A DNA stretch of 64,000 bases from contig NZ_JQMJ01000004.1 in the NCBI RefSeq assembly GCF_000744655.1, positions 1,736,001 through 1,800,000 of the forward strand, read 5' to 3'. Under the pieces are notes generated by a model that was not told where the DNA came from, searched no databases, and saw only the letters and a program-made list of their open reading frames with translations. Positions within the stretch are counted from its first letter, which is position 1, and each line of letters begins with the position of its first letter. A program made the position numbers and the translations under genes. Shown here one piece after another: positions 25,506 to 34,221 of the stretch. The DNA comes from Streptacidiphilus rugosus AM-16 (lineage in GTDB: Bacteria > Actinomycetota > Actinomycetes > Streptomycetales > Streptomycetaceae).

Positions 25506-26908
25506 CGGGCGGGCTCCGTTTCGGGGAGTTCGGGGAATTCGGGATGATCGGGATGGTCGGGGAGTTCCGGGAGGCCGGGATGGTGGCTCACAGCGGACAC
25601 CTCGGCGCGGCGCCGGCCGTAGGCGCGGAGCGCGGGCAGTGAGAGCGCCATCAGCGCCGCGGGAACGAGACTGAAGCCGAGCAGCACGCCGGTGCGGGCG
25701 GCCCCGGTCTGGGCGAGGGGATGGTCCAGCGTCGAGGAGGCGAAGCCGGTGGCGGCGAGGGCGAGCGAGTAGGCGCCGGGACCGACGGCCAGGCCGACCG
25801 TCTCCCCCGCCGTCCAGAGGCCGGTGAACGCCCCCGACTGCACCTGGCCGGTGCGGGCCGCGTCGGCGTGCACCACGTCCGGCAGCAGCGCCAGCGGCAG
25901 CACCTGCAGCGCGGCGTAGCAGACGCCGAGCAGCGCGCAGAGCACCAGCGTCGCCGGGACCCCGCCGGGGCCGGAGGCCGCCGGCCACAGGGCGACCGAG
26001 GCGAGGGCGTAGCCGCAGGTGGCGACGGTGAGGCAGCGCAGCCGGCCCCAGCGTGCCGCTGCCCTGGCCCACAGCGGGACCGCGACCGCGCTGGGCGCGA
26101 CCAGGCAGACGAAGAGGACGGAGGTCAGTCCGTAGCCGCCCAGCCGGTAGGCCGCGACGTAGGGCGCGGCGGCGAGCATCATCGCGACCGCCGCCGCCTG
26201 CACGAAGAAGGCGGCCAGCAGGGCGAAAAAGGCCCGGTTGCCGCGCGCCGCGCGGAAGGCGGCGACCAGCCCGAGCGGTTCGGGCCCGGGCCGGGACCGG
26301 ACCCAGCGGGTGCCGAACACCGGCACCAGCAGCACGCCCGCCATCACCGCCCCGACGACCAGCCCCATCGCGGCGTAGCCGTGGCGTCCGCCCCCGGCGA
26401 GCGACACCACGGCGGGCGCGGCCCCGCCCGCGACCAGGATCCCCACGGTGAGGCAGACGATCCGCCAGACCATGATCCGCGTGCGGACCGCGGGCGTCTC
26501 CGACATCTCGGCGGGCAGGGCCACGTAGGGCACCTGGAAGAGCGAGAACGCGCTGGCGGCGAGGACGAAGGTGACCGTCACCCAGACCGCCGCGCCGCTG
26601 CCGGTCAGCGGCGAGAGGAACATCGCCGCGTACGCGCCGGGCAGCGCGAGCGCGCCCGCGAGCAGCAGTCGGCCGCGGCGGCCGGTGCGCACCGCCTCGC
26701 GGTCGCTGGACGCACCGACGACGGGGTTGAAGACGGCGTCCCAGAGCTTGGGCAGGGCGACGACGAGACCGGCGATCGCGGCGGGGACGCCGAGGGCGTC
26801 GGTCATGTAGTAGAGCAGCAGCAGGCCCGGCACGGTGGAGAAGACGCCGGTGCCGACCGATCCCAGGCCGAAGGCGAGCAGCCGGCCGCGACCGACCTCG
26901 CCGCTCAC
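25502..26908 (-). CDS. MFS transporter, GPH (glycoside-cation symporter)-like
   Basis: 468 aa with about twelve membrane helices. The early block VVALPKLWDAVFNPVVG, followed by DREAVRTGRRGR, matches the loop 2-3 region of the GPH sugar:cation and MFS_2 families. The C-terminal tail is odd: a Pro/Glu/His repeat (LPELPDHPDHPEFPELPE) after the last helix. The GTG start overlaps the TetR stop (GTGA) and the stop overlaps the PLP-enzyme start, so the three genes are tightly coupled. It may import the amine or phospho-sphingoid substrate, or export its product. Confidence 0.85.
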   Translation of the reverse strand: MSGEVGRGRLLAFGLGSVGTGVFSTVPGLLLLYYMTDALGVPAAIAGLVVALPKLWDAVFNPVVGASSDREAVRTGRRGRLLLAGALALPGAYAAMFLSPLTGSGAAVWVTVTFVLAASAFSLFQVPYVALPAEMSETPAVRTRIMVWRIVCLTVGILVAGGAAPAVVSLAGGGRHGYAAMGLVVGAVMAGVLLVPVFGTRWVRSRPGPEPLGLVAAFRAARGNRAFFALLAAFFVQAAAVAMMLAAAPYVAAYRLGGYGLTSVLFVCLVAPSAVAVPLWARAAARWGRLRCLTVATCGYALASVALWPAASGPGGVPATLVLCALLGVCYAALQVLPLALLPDVVHADAARTGQVQSGAFTGLWTAGETVGLAVGPGAYSLALAATGFASSTLDHPLAQTGAARTGVLLGFSLVPAALMALSLPALRAYGRRRAEVSAVSHHPGLPELPDHPDHPEFPELPETEPAR

Positions 26909-27492
26909 AGCCCGAGCTCCCGAAGGACGAGCGCGCGCAGGTGGGCGCGGAAGCGCGGCACCTGCTCGCGGATGCCCGAGCGGCAGAAACCGTGGGTGGA
27001 CCAGAGCACGGTCCACACCGTCAGCTCGACGTCCTCGGGCCGTGCCCCGGGCAGTGCCCCGGCGACCGTGTCCCTGACGGCGTCGATCAGCGGACGCGCG
27101 TACGCGGCCTCCAGTTCGGCGATCTCGGCGGCGTCGGAGAGCCAGCGACGCATCCACAGGGCGGGGATGTGCGGCTGTTCCAGACAGAAGTCGAGGTAGC
27201 GGTCGACCAGTCCGGTCGCGGCCGCGGCCGGATCGCCGGCCCCGGCCAGGGCGGCGAACTCGCCGAGCGCGTCGCGCAGCAGCGCGGCCTCGGCCTCGTG
27301 GGCGCGACGCATGACCTCGCGGTACAGGTCGGCCTTGGCGCCCACGTGGTAGGCGACGGTGGCCATGTTGAGCTGGGCCTCGGCGGCGATCCTGCGGGTG
27401 CTGGTGCCGTCGTAGCCGTACTCGGCGAAGAGCGTGGTCGCCGCCGCGAGGATGCGTTCGCGGCTGGCGTCGGGTGAGGGCGCTGCGGACAT
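26905..27492 (-). CDS. TetR-family regulator
   Basis: 195 aa from the chosen ATG. The helix-turn-helix is ILAAATTLFAEYGYDGTSTR followed by RIAAEAQLNMATVAYHVGAK, in which AYHVGAK replaces the usual YYHF-xSK. The ligand domain follows. The frame is open 31 codons upstream, but those residues are unconserved and would overlap a palindrome that looks like its own operator. No good ribosome site is visible before the ATG, so the transcript may be nearly leaderless. It is first in the operon with the MFS and PLP genes and probably represses it. Confidence 0.88.
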   Translation of the reverse strand: MSAAPSPDASRERILAAATTLFAEYGYDGTSTRRIAAEAQLNMATVAYHVGAKADLYREVMRRAHEAEAALLRDALGEFAALAGAGDPAAAATGLVDRYLDFCLEQPHIPALWMRRWLSDAAEIAELEAAYARPLIDAVRDTVAGALPGARPEDVELTVWTVLWSTHGFCRSGIREQVPRFRAHLRALVLRELGL

Positions 27493-27523
27493 GGAGGGGA
27501 CTGTATGCGCGGCGGCGCTCTCA

Positions 27524-27537
27524 ATCAATCGATTGAT
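27524..27537. promoter_or_regulatory. perfect palindrome, probable TetR operator
   Basis: ATCAATC-GATTGAT, a perfect 14-bp palindrome 32 bases upstream of the TetR-family start. It is AT-rich in a GC-rich genome and well placed to overlap the promoter of the regulator operon. Confidence 0.7.
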
Positions 27538-27644
27538 GGAGCGATGTGCCCAGACCGGACGAACCTCGGGACCGCGAGCAATCACGCCCCGGACCGGCGG
27601 TCGTGGTGTGCGCGCGAGCGGTGCCGCCCGGTAGCAAGCACGGC

Positions 27645-29630
27645 TCAGCGTGCCGCCGCCGTGTCCGCGCCGGCTCGACGCCAGGCGGCGTCGCGGAGGA
27701 GGCGCAGGCCGTTGAGGCCGACGATCACGGTGGAGCCCTCGTGTCCGAGCACACCCAGGGGCAGCGGCAGGTGCCCGACCAGGTCCCAGACCACCAGGCC
27801 GGTGATGAACACCGAGGCGATGACCAGGTTCTGCACCACGAGCCGGCGCGCGCGGCGGGACAGCGCGATCACGGTGGGCACGGTGGCCAGCTCGTCGCGG
27901 ACCACGACCGCGTCGGCGGTCTCCAGGGCGAGGTCGGAGCCCGCGCGGCCCATCGCTATGCCGGTGTGGGCGGCGGCCAGCGCGGGGGCGTCGTTGACAC
28001 CGTCGCCGACGACCATCGTGCGACGGCCTGCCCGCTCCTGCTCGGTCACGGCGGCGACCTTGTCCTGCGGCAGCAGTCCGGCGCGGACGTCGGTGATGCC
28101 GACCTCGGCGGCCAGACGTGCCGCGGCACGCGGGTTGTCGCCGGTGAGCAGGATCGGCGTCCGCCCGGTCAGCGCGCCCAGGCGGGCGACGGTCTCGGCG
28201 GCGTCCGGCCGGAGACGGTCGGCGATGCCGAGCACGCCGACCGGCGTTCCGTCGCGCAGCACGACGACGGCGGTGCGGCCCGCGTCCTCCAGCTCGTCGG
28301 CGATGGCGACGGCACTCGTCTCCGCCGCACCGCGGCCCCGCTCCAGCAGCCGGGCCGGGGCGCCGACCGTGACCTTGCGGCCCTCGACGACGGCGGTGAC
28401 GCCGACGCCCGGCGTGGAGACGAACTCCTCCGCGACGGCGAGGGCCGTCCCGCGGGCGTGGGCGGCGTCGACGACGGCACGGGCGAGCGGGTGCTCGCTG
28501 GGGTGCTCCGCGGCGGCGGTCAGTGCAAGGAGCCGGTCCTCGGTGAGGCCGGAGCCGGCGAGCGGGCGCAGGTCGGCGACGCGCGGGGTGCCCTCGGTGA
28601 GGGTGCCGGTCTTGTCCAGCGCGACGGCCTTGGTCCCGCCCAGCTGCTCCATGACGACGGCCGACTTCACCAGCACGCCGTGACGTCCGGCGTTGGCGAT
28701 CGCCGAGAGCAGCGGCGGCATCGTCGCCAGCACCACGGCGCAGGGCGAGGCGACAATCATGAACGTCATCGCCCGCAGCAACGAGCCGGACAGCGCCGCG
28801 CCGAAGGCGAGCGGGATCGCGAAGACCAGCAGCGTGGCCGTCACCATGCCCAGCGAGTAGCGCTGCTCGACCTTCTCGATGAACAACTGCGTCGGCGCCT
28901 TCGTCTCCGAGGCCTCCTCGACCATGGCCACGATCCGGGCGATGACGGAGTCCGAGGCGCCGCGCTCGACCCGGACCCGCAGCGCGCCGGCGCCGTTCAG
29001 GGTGCCGGCGAAGACCTCGTCACCCTCCTGCTTGGCGACGGGCAGCGGCTCGCCGGTGATGGTGGCCTGGTCGACCTCACTCGCCCCGTCCAGCACGCGG
29101 CCGTCGGCGCCTACGCGCTCGCCGGGGCGCACCAGGACGGTGTCGCCGACCGTGAGGAGTTCCGTGGCCACGGTCGCCTCGGTGCCGTCGTCCAGCAGCC
29201 TGGTCGCGGTGCTGGGGGCGAGGTCCAGCAGGCCGCGCACGGAGTCGGCGGTGCGGGCGGTGGCCAGCGCCTCCAGCGCACCGGAGGTGGCGAAGATGAC
29301 GATCAGCAGCGCGCCGTCCAGCACCTGCCCGATCGCGGCCGCGCCGAGCGCGGCGACGATCATCAGCAGGTCGACGTCGAGGGTCTTCTCCCGCAGCGCG
29401 GTCAGGCCCGCCCAGCCGGGCTCCCAGCCGCCGGCCGCGTAGCACAGTGCGTACAGCGGCCCCCACGCCCAGGCGGTGACCCCGGCGAGCTGCAACGGCA
29501 GGGCGATCGCGAAGAGCAGCAGTGCGGCCAGCGCCCACCGGGCCTCGGTCAGCGCGAGCACGCGCGTCTTCCGCCGCGGTGCGACGAGGGCCGACGGCGC
29601 AGCGGGGCGTTCGAGAAGGGTGGTCGGCAT
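27645..29630 (-). CDS. P1B-4-type metal-transporting ATPase (CtpJ/NmtA-like)
   Basis: 661 aa metal-efflux ATPase in the membrane. The transmembrane metal site is SPC (TFMIVASPCAVV, near residue 297) rather than CPC, which defines the P1B-4 subgroup associated with Co, Ni, Zn or Fe export. Catalytic features: TITGEPLP actuator motif, DKTGTLTEGTP near 338, EHPSEHPLAR (HP locus), TGDN and GDGVNDAPAL. There is no N-terminal CxxC metal-binding domain. It is divergent from an NmtR-type sensor that should control it; the operator TGAA-N6-TTCA lies between them. ctpJ (nmtA) is the likely mycobacterial counterpart. Confidence 0.92.
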   Translation of the reverse strand: MPTTLLERPAAPSALVAPRRKTRVLALTEARWALAALLLFAIALPLQLAGVTAWAWGPLYALCYAAGGWEPGWAGLTALREKTLDVDLLMIVAALGAAAIGQVLDGALLIVIFATSGALEALATARTADSVRGLLDLAPSTATRLLDDGTEATVATELLTVGDTVLVRPGERVGADGRVLDGASEVDQATITGEPLPVAKQEGDEVFAGTLNGAGALRVRVERGASDSVIARIVAMVEEASETKAPTQLFIEKVEQRYSLGMVTATLLVFAIPLAFGAALSGSLLRAMTFMIVASPCAVVLATMPPLLSAIANAGRHGVLVKSAVVMEQLGGTKAVALDKTGTLTEGTPRVADLRPLAGSGLTEDRLLALTAAAEHPSEHPLARAVVDAAHARGTALAVAEEFVSTPGVGVTAVVEGRKVTVGAPARLLERGRGAAETSAVAIADELEDAGRTAVVVLRDGTPVGVLGIADRLRPDAAETVARLGALTGRTPILLTGDNPRAAARLAAEVGITDVRAGLLPQDKVAAVTEQERAGRRTMVVGDGVNDAPALAAAHTGIAMGRAGSDLALETADAVVVRDELATVPTVIALSRRARRLVVQNLVIASVFITGLVVWDLVGHLPLPLGVLGHEGSTVIVGLNGLRLLRDAAWRRAGADTAAAR

Positions 29631-29693
29631 TCGGGCTGCTCTTCCCGTAAACGGAGGGACAGGTTTCGGCTCGGCCCACTATACGGGAACAGT

Positions 29694-29707
29694 TGAATGC
29701 TTCTTCA
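29694..29707. promoter_or_regulatory. ArsR/SmtB-type operator between metal ATPase and nmtR
   Basis: TGAA-N6-TTCA, the core of ArsR/SmtB-family operators, lies 24 bases upstream of the nmtR start and 64 bases from the ATPase start, so one site may serve both promoters. Confidence 0.6.
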
Positions 29708-29730
29708 CGCGTCCTCAGTATCATGACCTC

Positions 29731-30117
29731 ATGGGCCATGGGATGAACCGCAGTACGACCGCACGCGAGCGCCTCGACGCCGTCGGCGCGAGCACCGTCG
29801 CCACCACGCTGCAAGCGCTCGCCACCCCGTCCCGGCTGCTGATCCTGGCCCAGCTCCAAGAAGGCCCGTGCGCGGCCACCGACCTCGCGGACGCCGTCGG
29901 GATGGAACGCTCCGCCTGCTCCCACCAGCTGCGCCTGCTGCGCAACCTCGGCCTGGTCGACGCCGAGCGGCACGGCCGCTCGATCGTCTACTCGCTCTAC
30001 GACGACCATGTCGCCGACCTTCTCGACCAGGCCGTCGGCCACGTCGAACACCTCCGCACCCCGGGCTCCAGCGCCGCCGCAGCCCAGGCCGAGCCGGAGC
30101 CCGACCCCGCCCGCTGA
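29731..30117 (+). CDS. nmtR: ArsR/SmtB-family nickel/cobalt sensor NmtR
   Basis: 128 aa metal-responsive repressor. The helix-turn-helix is AATDLADAVGMERSACSHQL. The alpha5 metal site matches DxHx10HxxH exactly, with Asp91, His93, His104 and His107, the same numbering as I recall for M. tuberculosis NmtR. The N-terminus MGHG is also as in NmtR, where the Gly-His terminus takes part in Ni binding; this settles the ATG at 29731 although the frame is open far upstream. The C-terminal tail lacks the extra histidines of NmtR. Divergent from the P1B-4 ATPase it should repress. Confidence 0.9.
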   Translation: MGHGMNRSTTARERLDAVGASTVATTLQALATPSRLLILAQLQEGPCAATDLADAVGMERSACSHQLRLLRNLGLVDAERHGRSIVYSLYDDHVADLLDQAVGHVEHLRTPGSSAAAAQAEPEPDPAR

Positions 30118-30175
30118 CGCGGCCGCCCGTCGCCCCGCGAGGATTTTCGGCCCGCTTGTGTACCTGGACGGTTAC

Positions 30176-30191
30176 GTACCCGATCGGATAC
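30176..30191. promoter_or_regulatory. near-palindrome, probable ArsR operator
   Basis: GTA-C-CCGATCGG-A-TAC, symmetric except for one pair, ending ten bases before the ArsR-family start. Placed to let the regulator control its own two-gene operon. Confidence 0.55.
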
Positions 30192-30200
30192 ATTTCCCGC

Positions 30201-30527
30201 ATGGACGCTGTACTGCACGCACTGGCGGACGGCGGCAGGCGCACGCTGCTGGAAGCGCTCGGGCGAGACGAGGCCACGGCCGGCGAGCTGGCCGAGCTGC
30301 TGCCCATCGCCCGGCCCGGGGTCTCCCGGCACCTGCGGGTGCTGCGCGAGGCAGGGCTGGTGGAGGTGCGCCAGGAGGGCCAGCGGCGGGTCTACCGGCT
30401 GCGGCCCGAGCCGCTGGCGGAGGTCGACGCCTGGCTGGGGGCCTACCGTGCCCGCTGGGAGCAGCGGTTCGACGCCCTGCAGACCGAGATCGCACGTGGC
30501 AAACGAGAGCGGAGGAACGAGTCATGA
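30201..30527 (+). CDS. ArsR-family regulator (SRPBCC-associated)
   Basis: 108 aa winged-helix protein. HTH: AGELAELLPIARPGVSRHLR, then VLREAGLVEVRQEGQRRVY. It lacks the cysteine or histidine metal sites of metal sensors. This subgroup is commonly paired with an SRPBCC protein, as here: the next gene starts in a four-base ATGA overlap. The ATG is chosen because the frame upstream only runs through nmtR. The inducer is unknown. Confidence 0.87.
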   Translation: MDAVLHALADGGRRTLLEALGRDEATAGELAELLPIARPGVSRHLRVLREAGLVEVRQEGQRRVYRLRPEPLAEVDAWLGAYRARWEQRFDALQTEIARGKRERRNES

Positions 30528-31003
30528 CGGTGTACCAGCTCGACGGCAAGGGCGTGGTCAGGATCGAACAGCGCTTCGACACCGACGCCGGCGACCTCTG
30601 GTCGGCGCTCACCGAGCCCGAGCGCCTGGCGCGCTGGATCGTGGAGGTCAAGGGCGAGCTCCGGCTCGACGGGGAGTTCCGTGCGAAGTTCACCAGCGGC
30701 TGGGAGGGCCCCGGCCGGGTGGACGTCTGTGAGCCGCCCAGCCGGCTGCTGGTCACCATGGCCTTCGCCGAACAGGATGCGACCGTCATCGAGGCCACGA
30801 TCAGCGCCGACGGCGACGGCTGCCGCCTGCTGGTGGAGGAGCGCGGCCTGCCGCTGACCGAAGCCTGGGCGCACGGCGCGGGCTGGCAGGCGCACATCGA
30901 GGACCTGGCCGCGCACCTGGAGGGCCGCCCGGCCTGCGACTGGCACGCGCGCTGGAAGGAGCTGAGCCCGTCCTACCGGGAGCAGTACGGCAGCCTGGAC
31001 TGA
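30524..31003 (+). CDS. SRPBCC (AHSA1-like) protein
   Basis: 159 aa with the START/Bet v1-like fold. RIEQRFDTDAGDLWSALTEP and ERLARWIVEVKGEL form the N-terminal helix-grip, and the long C-terminal helix is GWQAHIEDLAAHLEGRP. These proteins bind hydrophobic ligands or resemble the Hsp90 activator Aha1; the ligand is not known. Translationally coupled to the ArsR gene, which suggests regulated expression of a ligand-binding protein. Confidence 0.85.
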   Translation: MTVYQLDGKGVVRIEQRFDTDAGDLWSALTEPERLARWIVEVKGELRLDGEFRAKFTSGWEGPGRVDVCEPPSRLLVTMAFAEQDATVIEATISADGDGCRLLVEERGLPLTEAWAHGAGWQAHIEDLAAHLEGRPACDWHARWKELSPSYREQYGSLD

Positions 31004-31048
31004 CGAGCCGAAGCGCCGAGCCCGGCCGCGGGCAGCGGGACGCCCGTC

Positions 31049-32200
31049 TCAGCGCTCGATCGGGGTCCACCACTGACCGCGGCGGCGGCCGACACCGGTC
31101 CGTTCGGTGCGCTGCAGGCGCTCCACCCGGCTGCGCTTCACCGTGCGGAAACGGCGAGCCCGGCCGCGGGCCAGGTCGGCCGCGCCCACGAGGCCGGCGG
31201 TGTTGCCGAGCTTGGCGCCCACCACCTCGGCCTCCGGCCGGAAGCCACGGCCCGTCAGGTTCCGCCGGTAGGCGTCCCTGGCCGGGCCGAGCAGGAGCTC
31301 GCCCGCCGCCGAGACGCCGCCGCCGATCACGAAGCGTGCCGGGTCCAGCGCCGCCGCCAGGTTGGCCAGGCCGAGGCCGAGCCACTGGCCGATCTCCTGC
31401 AGCAGCTCGATCGCGCACGGGTCGCCCGCCTGCGCGGCCTCGGTGACCAGCGGCCCGGTGATCGCCGCGACGTCGCCCTCGACGCGGTCCAGCAGCGGCT
31501 GCGCGACCGGCGACTCGGCCGCGGCCAGTTCCCGCGCCTCGCGGACCAGGGCGTTGCCCGAGGAGTACTGCTCCCAGCAGCCGCGGTTGCCGCAGGGGCA
31601 GCGGTGGCCGCCGGGCACGACGGTCATGTGGCCGAACTCCCCTGCCATGCCGTAGCGACCGCGCTCGAGCCGCCCGCCGCGGACGATCGCGCCGCCGATG
31701 CCGGTGCCGAGGTTCACCATCACCAGGTGCTCCTCCCCCGCGCCCGCGCCGAAGCGCCACTCGGCCCAGGCCGCGGCGTTGGCGTCGTTCTCCACCACCA
31801 CCGGCAGCCGCAGGCGGTCGCTGAGCGCGTCCTGGAGCGGCTCGTTGCGCCAGCTCAGATGCGGGGCGAAGAGCACGCGTGCCCGCTGGGCGTCCACGAA
31901 GCCGGCCGCGCCGATGCCCACCGCGTGCACGTCGTGGCGGTCGGCGAGCGCCAGCACCAGTTCGGTGATGACGTCCTCGACGACCTTGGGGCTCTTGCTG
32001 CGGTGCGGCGTCTCGGTGCGCAGCTGCTCCAGGATCCGGCCCTCGCCGTCGACCACGCCCGCCGCGATCTTCGTCCCGCCGATGTCGATGCCGACCGTGG
32101 GCAGGCGCAGCGCCGTCCTGCGGACGTACTCGGCGTACTCGTTGCTCAACTGACGTCCATTCCTGATACCGAGGTCCGCCCGCGAACGGTTGCCTGCCAT
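31049..32200 (-). CDS. ROK-family sugar kinase (glucokinase-like)
   Basis: 383 aa. ATP site VGIDIGGTKIAAGVV near residue 36, catalytic ENDANAAAWAEW, LGTGIGGAIV, and the ROK zinc site HRCPCGNRGCWEQY. No DNA-binding domain is present, so it is a kinase rather than a ROK repressor. It is longer than the usual ~315 aa: extra residues at the N-terminus (MAGNRSRADLGIRNGRQ) and a basic C-terminal tail. GGGAGG abuts the ATG directly, so the true start may be further in. Glucose is the likely substrate but GlcNAc or mannose kinases look similar. Confidence 0.85.
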   Translation of the reverse strand: MAGNRSRADLGIRNGRQLSNEYAEYVRRTALRLPTVGIDIGGTKIAAGVVDGEGRILEQLRTETPHRSKSPKVVEDVITELVLALADRHDVHAVGIGAAGFVDAQRARVLFAPHLSWRNEPLQDALSDRLRLPVVVENDANAAAWAEWRFGAGAGEEHLVMVNLGTGIGGAIVRGGRLERGRYGMAGEFGHMTVVPGGHRCPCGNRGCWEQYSSGNALVREARELAAAESPVAQPLLDRVEGDVAAITGPLVTEAAQAGDPCAIELLQEIGQWLGLGLANLAAALDPARFVIGGGVSAAGELLLGPARDAYRRNLTGRGFRPEAEVVGAKLGNTAGLVGAADLARGRARRFRTVKRSRVERLQRTERTGVGRRRGQWWTPIER

Positions 32201-32304
32201 CCTCCCGCGTCCGAGCAGGTCGGAGCGATTCCCAGTCTGCGGGCCCGTCGACGCCGACGCCGCGCCCGTTCACCCGGCCGGGTGCCGGGGCGCGGGCTCC
32301 CGCC

Positions 32305-33882
32305 TCAGCTCAGTTCGAGCGCCAGGAAGAAGTCCACCCGGTCCTCCAGCTTGGACAGGTCACGGCCGGTCAGCTCCTCGATCCGGCCGATCCGGTAGCG
32401 CAGGGTGTTCACGTGCACGTGCAGGGCGGCGGCGCAGCGGGTCCAGGAGCCGTCGTAGCGAAGGAACGCCTCCAGTGTGCGGACCAGGTCCGCCTGGTGC
32501 TCCAGGTCGTAGCCGATGACGCGGTCCAGCAGCCGGGACCGGAAGGCGCGGCGCACCTCGTCGGGCACGGCGGCCAGCAGCAGCACGTGCGAGGCCAGTT
32601 CCTCCGGCCCGGCCACGCAGATCCGCCCGACGCGGGCGGAGGCGATTCTTCGCGCGTGCCGCGCCTCCTCCAGCGCCCCGCGCAGCCCGCCGACGCCGGG
32701 GGAAGGCGCGCTGACCCCGATGGTCAGCCTGCCCTCGGGCCCGAGGCCCGCGTCGAGCGGTGCGAAGAGGTCGCCGAGCACCTCGGCGGCGGTCCGGCTC
32801 CCGGCCGGCTCCGGCAGCAGCACGACCGCGCCGAGCCCGCCTCCCCCGACCAGCGCACGGTCGTCCAGCCCGGTGACGGCCTCCAGCACGGCCTCGCGGG
32901 CGCTGCCCTCGGCCAGCCCGTGGCTCTCGACGGAGACCACGACCCAGCTCTCCGGGAGCGGGCGGTCGGCCGTGGTGCCGTCGGTCAGGGTCATCGCGTG
33001 CGCGGCCTCCAAGGCGCGCAACAGCTCGTCGGGCGCGGCGTCGCGCTGGAGCAGCGCGATCATCTCGTCCGCGAGACGGGTGCGCAGCGTCCGGCTCTCG
33101 TCCCGGCGCAGGCGCTCCGCGGAGACGAGCCTGGCCAGGTTCTCGGCGAGCTGCTGCCGCTTGGCGGTCCAGTCGGTGACATCGCCCTCGATCACGAGGA
33201 TCCACTGCGCGAGGGCGGCGCCGCCGGCCACCGGCAGCAGCGAGAACTGGCGTTCGCCGACCCTGGCCCGACTGGACGGCGTGCTGCGGCGACGCTGGGC
33301 GTCCAGGTGCGCGCGGGCCAGCGCGTCGCGCTCCGAGGGGTCCAGGTCGGCGGCGGGCCCGGCGATGACGCGGCCGGTGGGCGTGAGCACCCAGCAGTCG
33401 AGGTCGACGTCCCCGCCCAGCAGCTCCAGCACGGCGTCCAGCCCGGCGCCGCCCGCGGCGGAGACGAGCATGCGGTGCCGGTCGACCAGCGCGGAGAGGT
33501 CCGCGGCGCGGTCGGCGGAGACCTGCCGCACGACGTACTCGGTGACCGACCCGAACGCGATGTCCTCGCCCACGGCGAAGAGCGGCATGCGGTGCCGCTC
33601 GCACGCGTCGACGAGATCCTGCGGCACCGGCCCGACCTCCGCCTCCCCCGCGGCGAGCCCGGCGGCGCCGCCGGCGGCGAGGAACCGCACGAACCGCTCG
33701 GAGTCCTCCGGCTCGTACCGCCAGAGCATGCCGGTGAGCACGAGCTCACCCCCGTGGAGGTACCGGCTCGGATCACGCAGATCGGTCGTCATCACCCCGG
33801 TGACCACGCGGTCCAGCTCGCCCTGTCCGGCGAGCAGCCGCATGGGCGGTGCGGTGGGAGCGAGCAGCGCGCCGATCCGCAC
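32305..33882 (-). CDS. PucR-family transcriptional regulator
   Basis: 525 aa. N-terminal PucR domain (MRLLAGQGELDRVVTGVMTT, YLHGGELVLTGMLW), a central GGDEF-like region and a C-terminal PucR helix-turn-helix: FLRYDGSWTRCAAALHVHVN and TLRYRIGRIEELTGRDL. PucR proteins typically activate purine catabolic genes, and the xanthine dehydrogenase operon starts 2.6 kb away, which makes it a candidate activator. The GTG at 33882 has GGAGG eight bases upstream; an upstream GTG at 33951 would add 23 residues but lacks a ribosome site. Confidence 0.88.
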   Translation of the reverse strand: MRIGALLAPTAPPMRLLAGQGELDRVVTGVMTTDLRDPSRYLHGGELVLTGMLWRYEPEDSERFVRFLAAGGAAGLAAGEAEVGPVPQDLVDACERHRMPLFAVGEDIAFGSVTEYVVRQVSADRAADLSALVDRHRMLVSAAGGAGLDAVLELLGGDVDLDCWVLTPTGRVIAGPAADLDPSERDALARAHLDAQRRRSTPSSRARVGERQFSLLPVAGGAALAQWILVIEGDVTDWTAKRQQLAENLARLVSAERLRRDESRTLRTRLADEMIALLQRDAAPDELLRALEAAHAMTLTDGTTADRPLPESWVVVSVESHGLAEGSAREAVLEAVTGLDDRALVGGGGLGAVVLLPEPAGSRTAAEVLGDLFAPLDAGLGPEGRLTIGVSAPSPGVGGLRGALEEARHARRIASARVGRICVAGPEELASHVLLLAAVPDEVRRAFRSRLLDRVIGYDLEHQADLVRTLEAFLRYDGSWTRCAAALHVHVNTLRYRIGRIEELTGRDLSKLEDRVDFFLALELS

Positions 33883-34221
33883 GTCGGGTACCTCCGGGAA
33901 GTCGGCAAAGGGGATGTTTTCCGCTGCACGGTACCCGACATGAGGTGACACGCGTCGAATCGACGAGACGGTGAGACCGAAAGGACCAGTGGCACCGCCT
34001 CAGGGGCGCGGGGAACTGCGCGAGCGACCACCCGGTGCGGATGGCCCTGCCCGCTCGGCGACCCCCCACCCAGGGTGGCTTGTCGCGCAGTTCCCCGCGC
34101 CCCTTCGGTGCGTGCAACTCACCCTCTGCTCGGACCTGCCGCGCCCACGTGCCGGAGGCGCACATCAGCGGAGCCCCGCGCCCCTGGGTGGGTGCAGCTG
34201 CGCCGCCGTCGCGACGCGGGC
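33883..34221. other. intergenic region with composite repeat
   Basis: 339 bases without a gene between the PucR regulator start and the M3 peptidase stop. Apart from the regulator's promoter it is largely filled by the composite repeat at 34001-34190. Confidence 0.7.
34001..34190. repeat. composite intergenic repeat, copy 1
   Basis: An inverted repeat with 22-bp perfect arms (34002-34023 and 34083-34104, AGGGGCGCGGGGAACTGC...) around 59 bases, followed by a second module (about 34130-34190) that is the reverse complement of the CAGGGGCGCGGGGCTCCGC module of copy 2. Overall copy 1 is copy 2 turned around. Confidence 0.8.

Noticed and set aside
33883-33951. Longer PucR start at the upstream GTG (33951)
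   Set aside because: No ribosome-binding site there, whereas the GTG at 33882 has GGAGG at eight bases and begins where the PucR domain begins.
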